A stretch of DNA of 64,000 nt, taken from contig CM055093.1 of NCBI GenBank assembly GCA_029204225.1, positions 19,022,041-19,086,040 on the forward strand. Reading direction: 5' to 3'. The notes under the pieces are model-generated. The model made no database searches. It saw only the letters and a program-made list of their open reading frames with translations, and was not told the origin of the DNA. Made by a program: the position numbers and the translations under genes. The DNA is from Diphasiastrum complanatum (Eukaryota > Streptophyta > Lycopodiopsida > Lycopodiales > Lycopodiaceae). Below are positions 1-12,741 of the stretch, piece by piece; the first letter of the stretch is position 1; the number at the start of each line of letters is the position of its first letter.

Positions 1-310
1 GATCATCATTCAATGAGCTCGCAAGTTTAAACCCATAAGGAATGTTAGCGATGCAGAGAGTATAAGATCTTCTTTTACAAACTTGGAGATCTCTCTGGTA
101 TCACCTTGTTGTATTGTATAAAAACAAGGAGGATCATCAACAAACTTGGGAATAAATGTTTCGATGGGATTATAATCAACGCTTGAGTCTCTAGTCTGTT
201 GTGATTCTCTATGTTTTTTCTCGGCCTTGGCTTTTTGAAGGTGGGTTCTAAACTATTCAAGAAGCTACCCACCCTTTTTATCTTCTGAACTCTATGAAAA
301 ATAGAAGTAC

Positions 311-549
311 ACTTATGCTAAGCATGGCTTTGTCAAATGTTTAACTACGAACTTCTGATGAACTTATGCTAAGCATAAATAAAATTTTTAAAAAGAATAA
401 TTTGAAAAGATTTGAGAACATTAGAAATCCACTTATGCTAAGCATGACATTCAAATGTTAAATTTATTACTAGTGACATGAACTTATGTTGAGCATGAAT
501 GTTGATTTAAAAAACAATAAACAATAGAAATACACTTGTGCTAAACATG
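311..549. repeat. Five-fold repeat of ACTTATGCTAAGCATG
   Basis: The near-palindromic 16-mer ACTTATGCTAAGCATG occurs at 311, 362 (last base changed), 431, 482 (ACTTATGTTGAGCATG) and 534 (ACTTGTGCTAAACATG). Spacings are 51, 69, 51 and 52 bases, so the first four copies form a 120-bp period holding two motifs each. The bases between are A/T-rich and diverged. It lies directly downstream (minus strand) of a truncated Copia gag. Function unknown. Confidence 0.8.
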
Positions 550-593
550 GATGATAATCTTAAAAACAATTATAAAAAAGAGAAGTAAGAAAA

Positions 594-1265
594 TTAGAAT
601 CGAGGACTTCGTCTTGTCGAATTTGGGTTTGTTCTTGTTTTTCTTCCTTTCTTTCGTGAAGAGAGCTTTCTCTTGATCATGCTTCCTTCTCCTTCATCCC
701 TCATCAGTCTCTCATCAACAACAAGACCGATTGCTTTGTCGAATGTCATATCTGGTAGACTCAGTATGAGCATTCTCAACGGCTGATAGGACGTAGGTAG
801 AGACTTCATGAAGTACATCAGCTGTTGTGGTGCTGGGACCTGGTGCTCCTGTCCTGATGCAGCGAGTTGAGCGAAGATCGTTCTAATCTTCTCAATGTGC
901 TGGTCTAATTGGTTGCCATCCCATCGTATGGATTATAGCTGATTGTGAAGATGCATCACTAAAGCTGCAGTCCTCACTTCATACTTCTGTCTTAATCTTT
1001 CCCATGCTGCATGGCTGCTTTCATAGTTTTCAATCTGTATGAGTAAATCTTCGTTAATGGATGAAACGATGATCGCCATTGCACACTCATCCTTTCTGAT
1101 CCATTCAGCTCTCCTCGGGTCTCCCTCTGGAGGCTGCACCTCTGAGAGTTTGGTCACCCACCAGATGCCTTCGCCCTTCAGAAGTGTCTTGATTTTGAAT
1201 TTTCATATCTTGTAGTTTGCGCCATCAAGACTGATTGCTACTCTTGTCTGGATCATTGTAGCCAT
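594..1265 (-). pseudogene. Copia-type gag fragment
   Basis: Minus-strand remnant of a Ty1/Copia gag (UBN2/DUF4219 class). From the ATG at 1265 a single frame runs through typical gag blocks: an N-terminal ANYK..KFKIKTLL stretch, ESSHAAWERLRQKYE, then LMYFMKSLPTSYQPLRM and DKAIGLVVDE. The frame is kept but broken by stops: one replaces the conserved Trp after the first block, another lies near 930. The zinc knuckle and all of pol are missing; after about 594 the sequence becomes unrelated repeat DNA. A PBS lies just upstream, so this is the 5' end of an element whose 3' part is lost. The family assignment is firm; function is lost. Confidence 0.85.
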
Positions 1266-1316
1266 ATTGTGTTGTCTAGAAAATCACTATTTAGATATCA
1301 GTAGTGATAACCTATA

Positions 1317-1329
1317 GGCTCTGATACCA
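1317..1329 (-). other. Primer binding site (tRNA-iMet)
   Basis: On the minus strand this reads TGGTATCAGAGCC, the standard initiator-Met primer site of plant Copia elements. It separates the LTR (higher coordinates) from the gag leader. Confidence 0.85.
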
Positions 1330-2310
1330 CGTCGTGAACGGGTTTGGTATGTATCGCGAACGTATTTGTTTCTTTGTATTTTCTTTTGCGAAAGCTTACA
1401 AGAGCCTAGACACCCGATTACAGATCATAGAATAGATTTCATTATAGCAATCAAGACAGCGGAAGACAAGGAGATGCGCGAGATGGAGCAAGTATATTAT
1501 CAGTTTAATTTTTAGAGCGAGATGGTCAGTGTCTCGCTCATTGGCGGTCTGACACTCTGCTCTTTCGCTGTGTTCTACTCGTTGGCAGACTTTCATGCAC
1601 AATTATTTTGTTTCTATTCTTTTTCTTTTCTGTTCTACTCACGCACATTCTCTGTGTATATTTTGATCCAAAAAAATAGTCTATATCTCCATTGTGTGGA
1701 GTTTACAAGATAGCTAAACAGAGAATTACAAGAGTAGTTAACGCTAATCAACTAATCAGTTACTCTCCGTTATTGCTAGCCATTTCAGCTGGGTGTGAAG
1801 TTTTAGATTCCACGCCCGTTGAGCCGTTGAGCTGCCAGCTGGCAGCGCGAAAGATTTTCTTTCATTTCGTGTCGTGTCGTGTCTTTTTGGTCATGGAAGC
1901 ATGTTTGACTTTTCACAAATCATTGGACCTTTGAGTTTCGCTTCACTTCGTGTCTTAGGATTTTTGAGGTACGTTGACTTTTGCGAATTGTTCGCCATTC
2001 GACCTTCGCTTCGTGTCGCTTCGTTTCGCGCTGCGACAAAGTTCAATGTTATTACAAAGACTGCTTGCACCAGTGATTGTATGCACACTATTGGCATGAC
2101 CTCAAGTTTCAACTTTGAGTATTCAAGTATGTACTATGTTGTGCCCCCATGTGGAATGCTGCGCTCCAATCGCGTTTTGGAACACTACGTTCCAACGGAT
2201 CCGGGTTCCGAAAAGCTGTGTTCCAGATTGTAAGGGTCATGCATTCCAGAACGTTGTTGGATTCTGGAACTCGATTAGTTGGATTGTGTCCGAAGTAGAC
2301 TGAATGTTAG
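1330..2310 (-). repeat. Putative Copia 5' LTR (right edge uncertain)
   Basis: The region next to the PBS should be the 5' LTR of the minus-strand element. It contains TTCG/CGTGTCG-rich runs near 1868-1885 and 1990-2035, similar in style to the LTR of element C (52930-54096), and TTCC/GGAA inverted motifs near 2140-2270. The second LTR is absent, so the outer boundary is only a guess at about 2300. Confidence 0.45.
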
Positions 2311-4640
2311 TTGATGGGTTGTGGACCCGAGCAAACCCATAAAGTTGTTTTCTAGAAAGATAGGAGGAATAGCTTATAAAATACTTTTCCTGGCTTTGCC
2401 TAACATTTTTTTGTGTGAAAAGTACAAAAATGGAGTGGATCTCTACCCTTTTTGTGTGGCATATGACACATAATTTGGTGTTATGATTTGCTTGTGATTT
2501 GTATTTCTTTCTTATACACATAAGAAGTGAATTGTTTTGTTTAAATTTGTAAATAGTGATCATACAAGGAAGGATTATGGACCCACTTTGTAAAGGTAGG
2601 CGAATCATGAAGAGAACATTTAGACATAAGAAGGGCATTGAGTAGCCATCAAAAGTCATAAATCGTGTAGATACGAAGATCATCAAAAAGCTGGAGTAGC
2701 CTCAACCTAGAGCTAGAAAATGAAATTCATTTCAAAGGGAAGGGGCATGTTGGAAACTCTGACTATAGGCCTACGTTGCCATCTGCTTGTAATTATAAGT
2801 TCTAGCCATTTCCCAATTCTAAAGAGCTCAAACAATTAAGATGCATATACTGGGCATACTACTTATGGACAGGCAATTGAGCACTACGCAAATTGTAAAA
2901 GGAGACTCAAAAGAAACACACCTTGAGAGCCTCAAACACATAGCACAATTGGAGGCAACGGGTGCTAGCATGGAGGAAAAATAGTTGATATAGACTTTTC
3001 AACAATCTACTGTATGTGTAGGATGTCTTATCAACCAACAAACATATTCAAGTGATTGAGATTGCACAAGTAGTTGTTTTAGCTCGGTTTTGGCCTCCAA
3101 GATCAGGACTAGCTTTACAAGGCAAGAGCTTGACTATGCTTCATTATCTTTCCATTTTATTCAACTTGGATTGGCCTCAAACTTTGTAGCACTCAAACTA
3201 AGTGTAATTGCATTCTTTTAATAAATAAATCATGTACAAAAAATGCAATTGCTTATATTTCATATCTCTTGTACACTGATTTTATCCATAATATATTTTG
3301 ATGGACTTGGATATGATATTAGGTTTTTCTCACTCCTACCCTAGTCCTAACCTACCTCAATGACGCCTTAATTCATGGCTCCGTGATTCATTCCACCACC
3401 ACTTGATTGTTAAAAGAAAACTTTTAACTTCACTCTATTCACTCTACTTTAATTGTGATGTTTTTTTGGTTAATTATTTCTGCTTGATCCACATAAATGG
3501 ACTCACAAATTATAGTCTAGTATCGGTGCTTCTGATGCCTCTCTTCCAGATCCTTCTTCTTATTCTCTATATTGCAAAAAAATAGTGTTGGATCAGTAAC
3601 AAAACTTTACAAGTAAGTTATGTACCACAGAAAAGGATAATAATTAGCCTCAACCAAACCTCATTAGCCTCACCAATTAATAAGAGTTACCAATGATGAT
3701 GTGAGGAGAAAAGCAGTTTCCAATTGAGGAGCAAAGAAGTAGATGAGCCTGCTTCTAGCTAAAGAGCGATTCTCAAGAGGAGGAGCTATCATCAATGTTG
3801 ATTGTGAGGAGCATAGGGGGTGCTATGTTGAAATTGAAAAATCATCTATCTTGACTTTAGGCTTGCTACAAACTTTTTACTATGCAAGTATGTTGTTTCA
3901 TAATGTAAATGCCAAATTTGGCCTAGATGGAACTCGAGCTATATGGGTTTCTCATGTCTAGTTGGTAGTATACAACTTGCATATAGATTGTAGACTTAGA
4001 AATGGCATTAATATGCTTGTAGAAACTCGTGGCATATCACATGCATTTATTGTAAGTGATCCATAGTGACATGCAAGGCATGCACAAAGTGAAATGGACA
4101 CATGCATGATGATTTGTACAATTCTAGATAGAAAAATGACACTCGGTAAAAGTAGGTAGAAATGCATGCATGAGATGTGACAAATGTCACTTAGACTCTA
4201 ATTTTCACTTTAGATGTGATTGAAAGGTGGATGGATGTGGTTTTACCTCGAGCTCCATAAATATGTGTAGCTATTCTCATAATCTTTGATGAAGAACCAA
4301 GCTTTGAAGCTATTCCATGCCATTTTGGATCTACACCAATATTTGCTTGAATATCTTTCTCTTTCTCTCTCTAACTCATGTTGAGGCTCATGCTCATACA
4401 CTAAATTCTTGTACTTTTACTCTCTTGAAATCAAAGCTATCATTCTCTGATTCTTAGCATGCTAGATTGTGGTTAAGCCATTAAATTCTGTACTAGACCT
4501 TGCTATTCAATCTAAAATCAGTTTATTGTGCTAATCATAAAGCTTAATAAGATCAATCACATTTGTGGATCATTCCCACACGTGTGAACTTGCTAGTCAC
4601 TAGCTAAGGAGTGGAGTAGATGAGCATGTGCGATTCTCAA

Positions 4641-4675
<35 letters not shown>

Positions 4676-5340
4676 TACCTCTCATTCTCTCTCTCTCTCT
4701 CTCTTAAGCTTCTTCCAAGAGAAGCGTGCGTCTTTTCTTTGCAAGCATCCTTCTTGAAGAAATCATTGAGATGGGGATCAATGAACATGGCTTGGACTTG
4801 GAAGAACATCTTATCTTGAAACGCATGTGGAAGCAAGCAAAGCAAGCTTTTTGCAACAAATAAAAAGACATGCAAAAGTCAAGAGTTGTACATCTTCTAT
4901 TACGTATGAAGTGAAACTACATGCAGATTTCTACCCACCGACATGGGTTACATGCTAACAAATGTTGATGAATCAAACATGACCTAATTTTTTCCATTCG
5001 TGCTTGGTAAGTGAGCCCTTCATTAAGGTCTAAGCCTTAAAAGTTGAAACCGCCTTCACAATTTATCTTTTAACGTTGACTTTCTTTCAAACTCCATCAA
5101 CAAACCTCAACACATAATATTGCCTTTAGAATGCAAGGCCAAATCCTCAAAACAAAAAATAAAATAAAACTCAATCCAATAGGGTCCCAAAAACACACTT
5201 TTAATGCATTCCTTGGGCAGTATGGCTATTGTAGATTTCAAATTTCCACAAACTTCACTGGGCATAAAATAAAGATTGCAGTCCTTGTCCACCTCATCTA
5301 TCCAAGAGAGTAGCTTGCATTGGCGGAAAAAGTCGAAATC
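2311..5340. other. Gene-poor stretch with a possible LTR start
   Basis: No convincing gene was seen. At 2734-2747 a purine tract (AAAGGGAAGGGGCA) is followed at 2748 by TGTTGGAAAC, the usual look of a polypurine tract next to a plus-strand 3' LTR. No partner LTR was found, so this is tentative. The remaining frames are short and lack recognisable domains. Confidence 0.35.
4642..4705. repeat. (CA)n and (CT)n compound microsatellite
   Basis: A run of about 33 bases of CA repeat (4642-4674) is followed after a short spacer by about 20 bases of CT repeat (4686-4705). Confidence 0.95.
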
Positions 5341-5899
<559 letters not shown>

Positions 5900-6170
5900 G
5901 TGTTTATATCCCATTTTATATAAGGTGTTTTTTAACACCACATATGATTAAAGACTTCACTCTTCTGTTTAACGAATAGCTTTTTTATTGTTGTTTCACG
6001 AAAAGAAGCGGAAAGACTGAAGGTAGCTGGTTCTGTCTGTTTGGGAGACGATCAATTCCTTTTTTTCTTCGAAAAAGTCGAAAAAGCTCAATATTTGCTT
6101 ATCTTGTTGTCTTAGATATTTGATGTACTTGCATGAGCGCATACCATGAATATCATATCTTACGAATTTG

Positions 6171-6176
6171 AATAAA
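6171..6176 (+). terminator. Possible H4 polyadenylation signal
   Basis: AATAAA lies 272 bases after the H4 stop codon. The position suits a plant 3' UTR, but no transcript evidence is visible. Confidence 0.35.
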
Positions 6177-7739
6177 TGATTCTTATGGCATGTTTACATT
6201 ATGGCTCTTTTCTTATGTCGCTTATCAAGATTCCCATCTCAAATGATTCCCACCAATCACAATCTCAAACTATGTTGAATGAGTTTAGGAATGGATTCTA
6301 TTGCAAGCACCCACCTCAATATAATCTCATTATGTTTGTTCTTTTTTCTTTTGTATGCAGTCTCACTTTTGTTCAAATCTCAAAAGTGGAGATGGCCATT
6401 GCCATTTACCCTTTTAACATTGATGATTTTTTTCAAACTCAAATTAACATTAGGTTAGTATTTATTGAAGATTTATAACAAGACAATTGTGTACTTTAAT
6501 GATATTGTTCATTTTTTCAGTAAAATGTAGTCAAAAGCCAATTGCAGATGACAAAAATAGACCATGGACATAGCTTGGTTGTGGAAATCTGGTCAAATGC
6601 CATATGTAGATGACACCATCATTGGCAACTTCAAAAACATCATTAAAAAATTGCCAAGAACTCAATTCAATTTGAAATGGTGTTTTTTGCCAACAGTTTG
6701 CCAATTTTCAAAACACCATTCTGTTGGCATTTTCAAAAATAGAACAGCTCTAGGATTGCTATTTTCTCAACTATTTCACAAGCTCTTGGCACTGTACCTT
6801 ATTGGGCATAATGTTGCTGATGGCATGGGAATTCATCTCTGTATCCCTGAAATATTTTGAGAAAATTTCAAAAATAGTTTTTTTTTTATCTTCTGGGAAT
6901 TAGGGTTTTTAGAAAGGTGTGGACATTGAATTGTAGGAGACATTTTTTGACATCGTAAAAGTGTGGAGCTTGGTGCATTGATAGGGCAACTTTACTTTTG
7001 GGAAGGTCGTATGCAACCACTCTTAGAGTAAGGAGTGATCATAGATTTTCTTCAACCATAGCTAGGGTCATGGAGATTGTGCGTGTCGACTTGCACTTAG
7101 CGACTGAATTCAACACGTGGAGTCTCGAGATTGTTCGATTGGGTTCTGTTAAGATGAACGGATTCAAATAGGCGAATCTCGATTGTTGGATCTTAATAGA
7201 CCTAATTTTCTAGAATTTCTTTTTGAAGCGTTGAAGGGGCTCCACATTTAGAATTTGATTCAACTTCATTAAATATCTTCATTTTGAAGAACAAAAAGGG
7301 TCCCTGAAGGTTGAAGGTCACACAGTTTCAATTCATTTTTTTTCAGAAGTTTTAGTAAAAGGGGGTAATATGGATCAAAAGTTGATCGAATTTTTGGCAA
7401 TATCTAGTTGAAACCTTTGACAATAAAAAGTATGTAGGAGTATTATTTTTTAGGAAGAAGCTCCATTTGCACCATTATATACCTCGGAGTTATTAATCCT
7501 TGGTATTACCAAATTTGGTGGTTTTTGAAGCCCAAGAAGTTGTTTAAAACCAAATTTGATGTTGGTAAGATTTGAGACAAGTGGCTAGGTAGCATTGCGA
7601 CAGTCTAGAGTGTGGTATTGTGCTCACTTTGTATTAAAAAATAGGTTTTTTGGAGCCATTTCTAACATGGGAGAAGTAGTATTGTGAGAGACAAGCAAGC
7701 TTGGGTTACATTGTTTGAAAAATCAAGCTAAAATATTCT
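6177..7739. other. No recognisable gene
   Basis: AT-rich sequence with only short frames without domain motifs. Its right part may be the decayed leader or early gag of the Copia remnant that starts at about 7740. Confidence 0.5.
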
Positions 7740-7740
7740 T

Positions 7741-8990
7741 GTGGAGGAGCAGGTGATTGTGCACATAAGTGATGCAACTATCCCAAGACATACATGGGAT
7801 GTGCTAAGGAGACAATATGAGATCTTCACACATTTTTTTTTAGTAAGCAAAATTAGCAATATTAAAATGGAGGCCACTGAGAATATGATGACCTATTTTA
7901 TGTGCATTAAGACATTGCAAGATGAATTTCATTCTGTTGGAGCTTGTTCAAACTAGCCTAAAGGGATTGAGAGAAGAATTCCAAGCTTTCATCAGTAGCA
8001 TTGTAGCAAGGGAGAGATTACTTGCATTTGATGAGTTGCATGGGATTATGTTGCAGGAGCAACGACGACATGTTTACATGATCCAAAATGAGAGGTTTAC
8101 ATAATCCAAATCAAAGGCAATGAAGATAAAACAATGGTGGTAAGAGTAAGTAAAAGAAGAAAAACAAATGGAATACTAAGACTTCTAATGATGAGGCAAA
8201 ATCTTTAAGCTAAAAGACGAATAAAGACAAATGCTTTTACTGCCATAAACCTAGACATTGGGCCAAGGATTGTCGAAAGATGATGGTTGATATCAAACTA
8301 GGAAAATTGAAGGACTGGCAATCTTCTTGAAGATGGAAAAAGTGAGATTTCAAATGCTTTTATATTTGTATTGTCATTCAATGCGATGACGAATTTTTGT
8401 TGGTACATAGATTCAAGGGCAAACTAGACACATGATTGGCAACCGAGATTGGTTTCATCAATTATTCATGATTGAAGGAGGTGATAAGGTTGCCAATGCC
8501 AATGGAGAAGAATGTCAGATCAAAGACATTGGGGTCATTCCCATCAAGTTAGCCAATGGTAGGATGTTAACGATTCAAAATATGCTTTATGTGCCCAATC
8601 TCAAACAGAATCTATTATCAATTGGAATTATGACCGATCATCACTTGAAGGTGGAATTTAATACAAGGTTATTCTCTTTTGATGATCAAACAATTATGTG
8701 AGGGTTGTATTTTTGGTAAGCAGTATAGAGAGAAATCTAAGAAGGGAGGTGCTTAAAGGACAAAGGGCAAGCTAGATATCATTCATTTTGACTTATGTGG
8801 TTCCATGAAGACGATGTCTTATTTTATACTTCCTTAACAAGAAGTTAGAAGCTTTTTAAAGATTCAAAAAGCAATGGTAGAGACTCAAACATGAAGGAAA
8901 GTGAAGATCTTACAATTAGATAGTAGTGGTGAGCATGCTTCAGATGAATTTAATTTTTTGTGTGAAGTGTTGGATTTCGATGCTCAAATC
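7741..8990 (+). pseudogene. Decayed Copia gag-protease-integrase fragment
   Basis: Plus-strand Copia remnant. Gag pieces include an HISDATIPRHTWDVLRRQYE block and, in another frame, SLKGLREEFQAFISS. A CCHC zinc knuckle reads CFYCHKPRHWAKDC near 8232-8273. The protease follows with WYIDSRAN, where the catalytic D-S-G has Arg instead of Gly, then LANGRMLTIQNMLYVPNLK (8550-8610). Broken integrase traces (IIHFDLCGSM, then LDSSGEHASDEFNFLCE) continue to about 8990. There are several stops and frameshifts. RT and RNase H are absent. Confidence 0.8.
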
Positions 8991-9682
8991 CACTAAGTAA
9001 TGAGCATCCTGAAAAACCTCAACAATAGTCCAACTTCGCATTTTTGGACCTTCGCAATTTTCACAATCTTCGCAGTTCTCGCACCTTCGGATGGATTTTT
9101 GCACTTCGGGATTTTGTCAAAACCCAAAGTGCCCGACACATCGAAGTCCCCGAAGTGGTCGATACATCGGCTTCCTCATCAGGAGAAAAATCGATACATG
9201 AATTGTCAGATGACTTCAAATACATCTCTAACAGTCCACCTGACTTGTACATACACTTACAGTTAAGAGAAGACGACCATCTAATGCATAACGGCTTCAG
9301 TAGATTAAGCAGTTAGATTTTATGTTTCCAATGCACTGAGCACTGACATGCAATCATCAATGTATAGCGTCAGCAGATCTAACCTGCTCAGTAGGCAGTA
9401 TTCTAGTCAAATAACTAAGTTGCTAAGTAGTGTGTATGATTCAACGATCAGAGGCTGAAGTAATTTTTGCGCCAACTCTCTCGCGCTGCTTCACGCTCTT
9501 GTACTCATTTTTCTGATTCAATCAGAGTGCAAGTTTTTGTCTCAGTACTGTATTGTTCCATTGCGCATTGCTACTATTGATTCATCTTGATTATTGCTAG
9601 TAACTGTTGCACTTCCGATCTATCTATCATCAGCTTTACTTCCGCTGCTATTCTATCTCTTTGATCCCACGAATTTATGACA
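8968..9682 (+). repeat. Copia-type LTR (5' LTR of a lost element)
   Basis: The sequence ends in TGACA directly before a PBS, and a plausible TG start (TGTTGGATTTCG) lies at 8968, giving about 715 bp. The left edge is ambiguous because integrase traces of the previous element seem to reach it. After the PBS a gag-like start (MDPSEKLAQETEF) appears near 9824 and is soon lost. Confidence 0.55.
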
Positions 9683-9697
9683 TGGTATCAGAGCAGG
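9683..9697 (+). other. Primer binding site (tRNA-iMet)
   Basis: TGGTATCAGAGCAGG follows the LTR end without a gap, as in typical plant Copia elements. Confidence 0.85.
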
Positions 9698-9879
9698 TGG
9701 TTCAGTAATCTGCATTTCTATTGCAGGTTATTAGTTTTGTTTTCACCAAGACATCATCATCTCAGCAAGTGCGCAACCAACATTATTCAGACATCGCTAT
9801 TTCTACCAGTGATCTCAACACCAGAATGGATCCATCAGAGAAATTGGCTCAAGAAACTGAATTTCCAATAGGAGGATGG

Positions 9880-10260
9880 GCGAGTTTCCAATAGACATAT
9901 TTGCCTCATGAGAGAGAATATTTCTCCTAGGATCCCCATGCAATCTATATTGAGCTATTGACCTCCTATTCTTGCATTAAAGCACTACGCATGTGCTCCT
10001 ATGTCCAATTATAGGTCTGGGCCCTCATATGATTATTAATTACTTTACAGGCCAAGTCCGGAATGACGAGGCATAACCAATAACCATATACATTTGGAGT
10101 GACCGGCTATCCACGTCAGGAATTATTTCGATTCCCTTATACAGGACATGGACGTAACATTCTTCTCTCCTTAAACCAATTCTGTCCTCAAAACGAGTAA
10201 CTAGGAAAAATCCAATTCGTATGCTTTTAACTCTTCCCATGAATAATTATCCTCAATTTG
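9880..10260 (-). mobile_element. Possible 3' end of a Gypsy-like element
   Basis: On the minus strand a purine tract (AAGGAGAGAAGAA, 10160-10172) is followed by TGTTACGTCC at 10159, the usual polypurine tract and LTR start of plant Ty3/Gypsy elements. Upstream of it (10170-10240) a short frame containing RLVTRFEDRIGLRREE may be a pol C-terminus. No second LTR or catalytic domain is visible. Confidence 0.35.
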
Positions 10261-10609
10261 ACCAACCAACCTAAGAAAGCACACAGAGATAGAACAATTT
10301 CTCAATTGTTTATCTCTGATCCTGAGTACTCATTTAGGGTCCAAAGGTACATTGAGCGATAAATATTCCAAATGGTCAAAATCTTCAATACATCAAACTA
10401 TCATCATCATATAAACTAAATTTACATGATACACCGGATGAGCAGTCGACCAAATCTGAAGATTAAGTTTAAAAGCTAACAACTCAATCATTTAACTTTC
10501 ACAATTACCCTGAAAATCAATCTTTAGTCTGACTTCAATATCAAATAAGTATTTAGAGATGAGATAATTCTCAAATTATCCGTCTCTACACTGAAGTACT
10601 ATATCGACC

Positions 10610-11235
10610 TTTTAGAAGTACACTCAAGCAAGGCTTGATCCTCCTGTGGGGTTTGCCTTGACTTCACCACTTCGCGACACTGCTCTTTCTTCAACATGAT
10701 TCCGTGAAAGTCTTCAAAAGTAAGCAATCTCCCCCTCAAAGCAATGCCGGTCACAAACATCTGTAGCCCTTCCGAGACACCGCTCATTGTGGTATGTACC
10801 AATTCAACGTCCCTAATTGGTTCTCCAATTGCCACAAGTTGATCTCTCAGCTCCTTTATTCTGGTGAAGAAAGATCCCACTGATTCACTTTCTTCCATCC
10901 TTACTGCGTTCAATCTCGACTTCAAGAACATGGCCCGAGCTGGAAATTGCATTCTAAGAGCTTCCCAAGCTCCCCTAGCCGGTGGCATCACTTATTTGAG
11001 TGATCACATGGTTTTTCACTAAAAGATTGATTAAGGACAATGCCCTCTGTGCCTTTTTATCAAAGGCCCTCATGTCACCTGGAGTGGTATTTGGCCGGAC
11101 TTCAATACCTGCCACGATCTCCCATAACTCTTTCTCCATCAAAATGCTCTTCATTTTGAATTTCCAGATGTTGTAGTTAGAAGCCCCATCAAGTTAGCTT
11201 GCATCACCCAAAATTGCCTCATTGATGTTTGCCAT
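10610..11235 (-). pseudogene. Copia-type gag fragment
   Basis: Minus-strand gag from ATG at 11235. Blocks include DGASNYNIWKFKMKSIL, KELWEIVAGIE, DKKAQRALSLINLLVKN and, after a frameshift near 10980, ARGAWEALRMQFPARAMFLK and SVGSFFTRIKELRDQLVAIG. One early stop replaces a codon before the DGASNY block. The zinc knuckle and pol are missing, and no LTR is recognised next to it. Confidence 0.85.
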
Positions 11236-12741
11236 CTCCAAACTGCTTGAAACTCCACCTGTAGGCTATAAAGTGTATGTTGAAGCCAACCGTGATGTTA
11301 GAAATAAAAAATAATGACCTGCAATTTTTGGCTTACCAGGCCACCCGCCGCACTTTCGCCAAATTGAAAGCCAAATTGGCGTCGCTTTCCAAAATGCTTC
11401 TCGTCACCAACTCCCCGCTATCTGCCAAGTGGAATGGCGAAATCACTTCTGGCGCGCTCCGAACACTTTCTCCGAGGCAATCACTCTGTTTTGGTGTACC
11501 ATACTTGCAGGTACAGTCAGGGTGCCCTTCGTTTGGAGGCTATCTAAAGGAGGTGAAAATAAGGGCAATTTGGGTTTTTGAACTGTTTCTTTAGTGTGAA
11601 GAAATTTCACCTTTCACAAAATTTGGGACCCAACAATTATTTCAGTTTGAAAATTTTTAATGAAGTGGAAGTGCTTTATGCACTTCAGACCCCTTCAATT
11701 GAAGTTCTTGGTGGTTTTGATGCAATCCAATCTTGCATTCACATCCAACGGCCCATATCACATGTGGCCTCCACCGTTGATCAGCAGATTTCTTGATCGC
11801 ATGGCCACAATGAAACTTGAGCACCAAACGAAGCTCTAAGAGACACCACTCCCTTTCATACACTACAAGACCAGCGTAGCTGGCTGCGTGCTAACCCGCG
11901 AGTCTTCCTCACGCCATCTCCAAGCTTCCTTACATAAGCTATGGCTATGGCAGCCTGACTAACTCCACGCTACCTCTCTTCACACTCCGCGGCCGTCCAC
12001 GACCTCTCCACACGTTCCCAACAGCAGCGCCCACTTCTGGCTCTTTACAATTTCAGAAACGGATTTGTATCAAGAGAGAAATGTTTTTTCCCTTCTTGAA
12101 ATCCTAGCTGTCAAAGAAGATATTTTTGGGCTTTATCTGATCTTCTTGAGAATTTATCTGAGCAGCTACCTATCCCTTTGAGGTCGCCCTACAAAAAACA
12201 ATCTTCTGCTCCAAACCGCTCTTCAAACGATGTTCGATTGGATTCAAACCAATCACAAATGCCAAGCAACCCTCCAGAAGAATTTTTCAGCTTCAATCAT
12301 TAGAGGAGTACTCAATATCAAAAAGACCCTTTGTAAAGATACTTTTATTTTTTTTCTTTAGTTTCGACCGTCACCAGGCCCAATCAAAATGCACAGATTT
12401 GAAATCTACGTAATGTAGATCAAACTAACTAAAAAATAAAAATGCAATATAGAAAATTTTGAAATTTGTGTCCGGGCAGCATGGACGTATCCCATTGGTT
12501 TATTTTTCCTGCCCGACACGTGCTAATCTGCCCGACGTCAATATCTCAAGTTAAATTTACTTTACTATGCTGGTTAGTATAATGAAATTTTCTAACTATA
12601 CTAGTTACAATTATAGAAATATAGTATGTACAGTTACATAAAATATGGTATACACAGTAACTGTGACTATGTTGGCATTCACATTAGATTAAATGTGATA
12701 CGAAAAATTAAAATCAAGTAACATATCATAGAGATTTTTGG
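11236..12741. other. No recognisable gene
   Basis: Only short overlapping frames on both strands, none with a recognisable motif. No repeat partner in the window was noticed. Confidence 0.5.
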
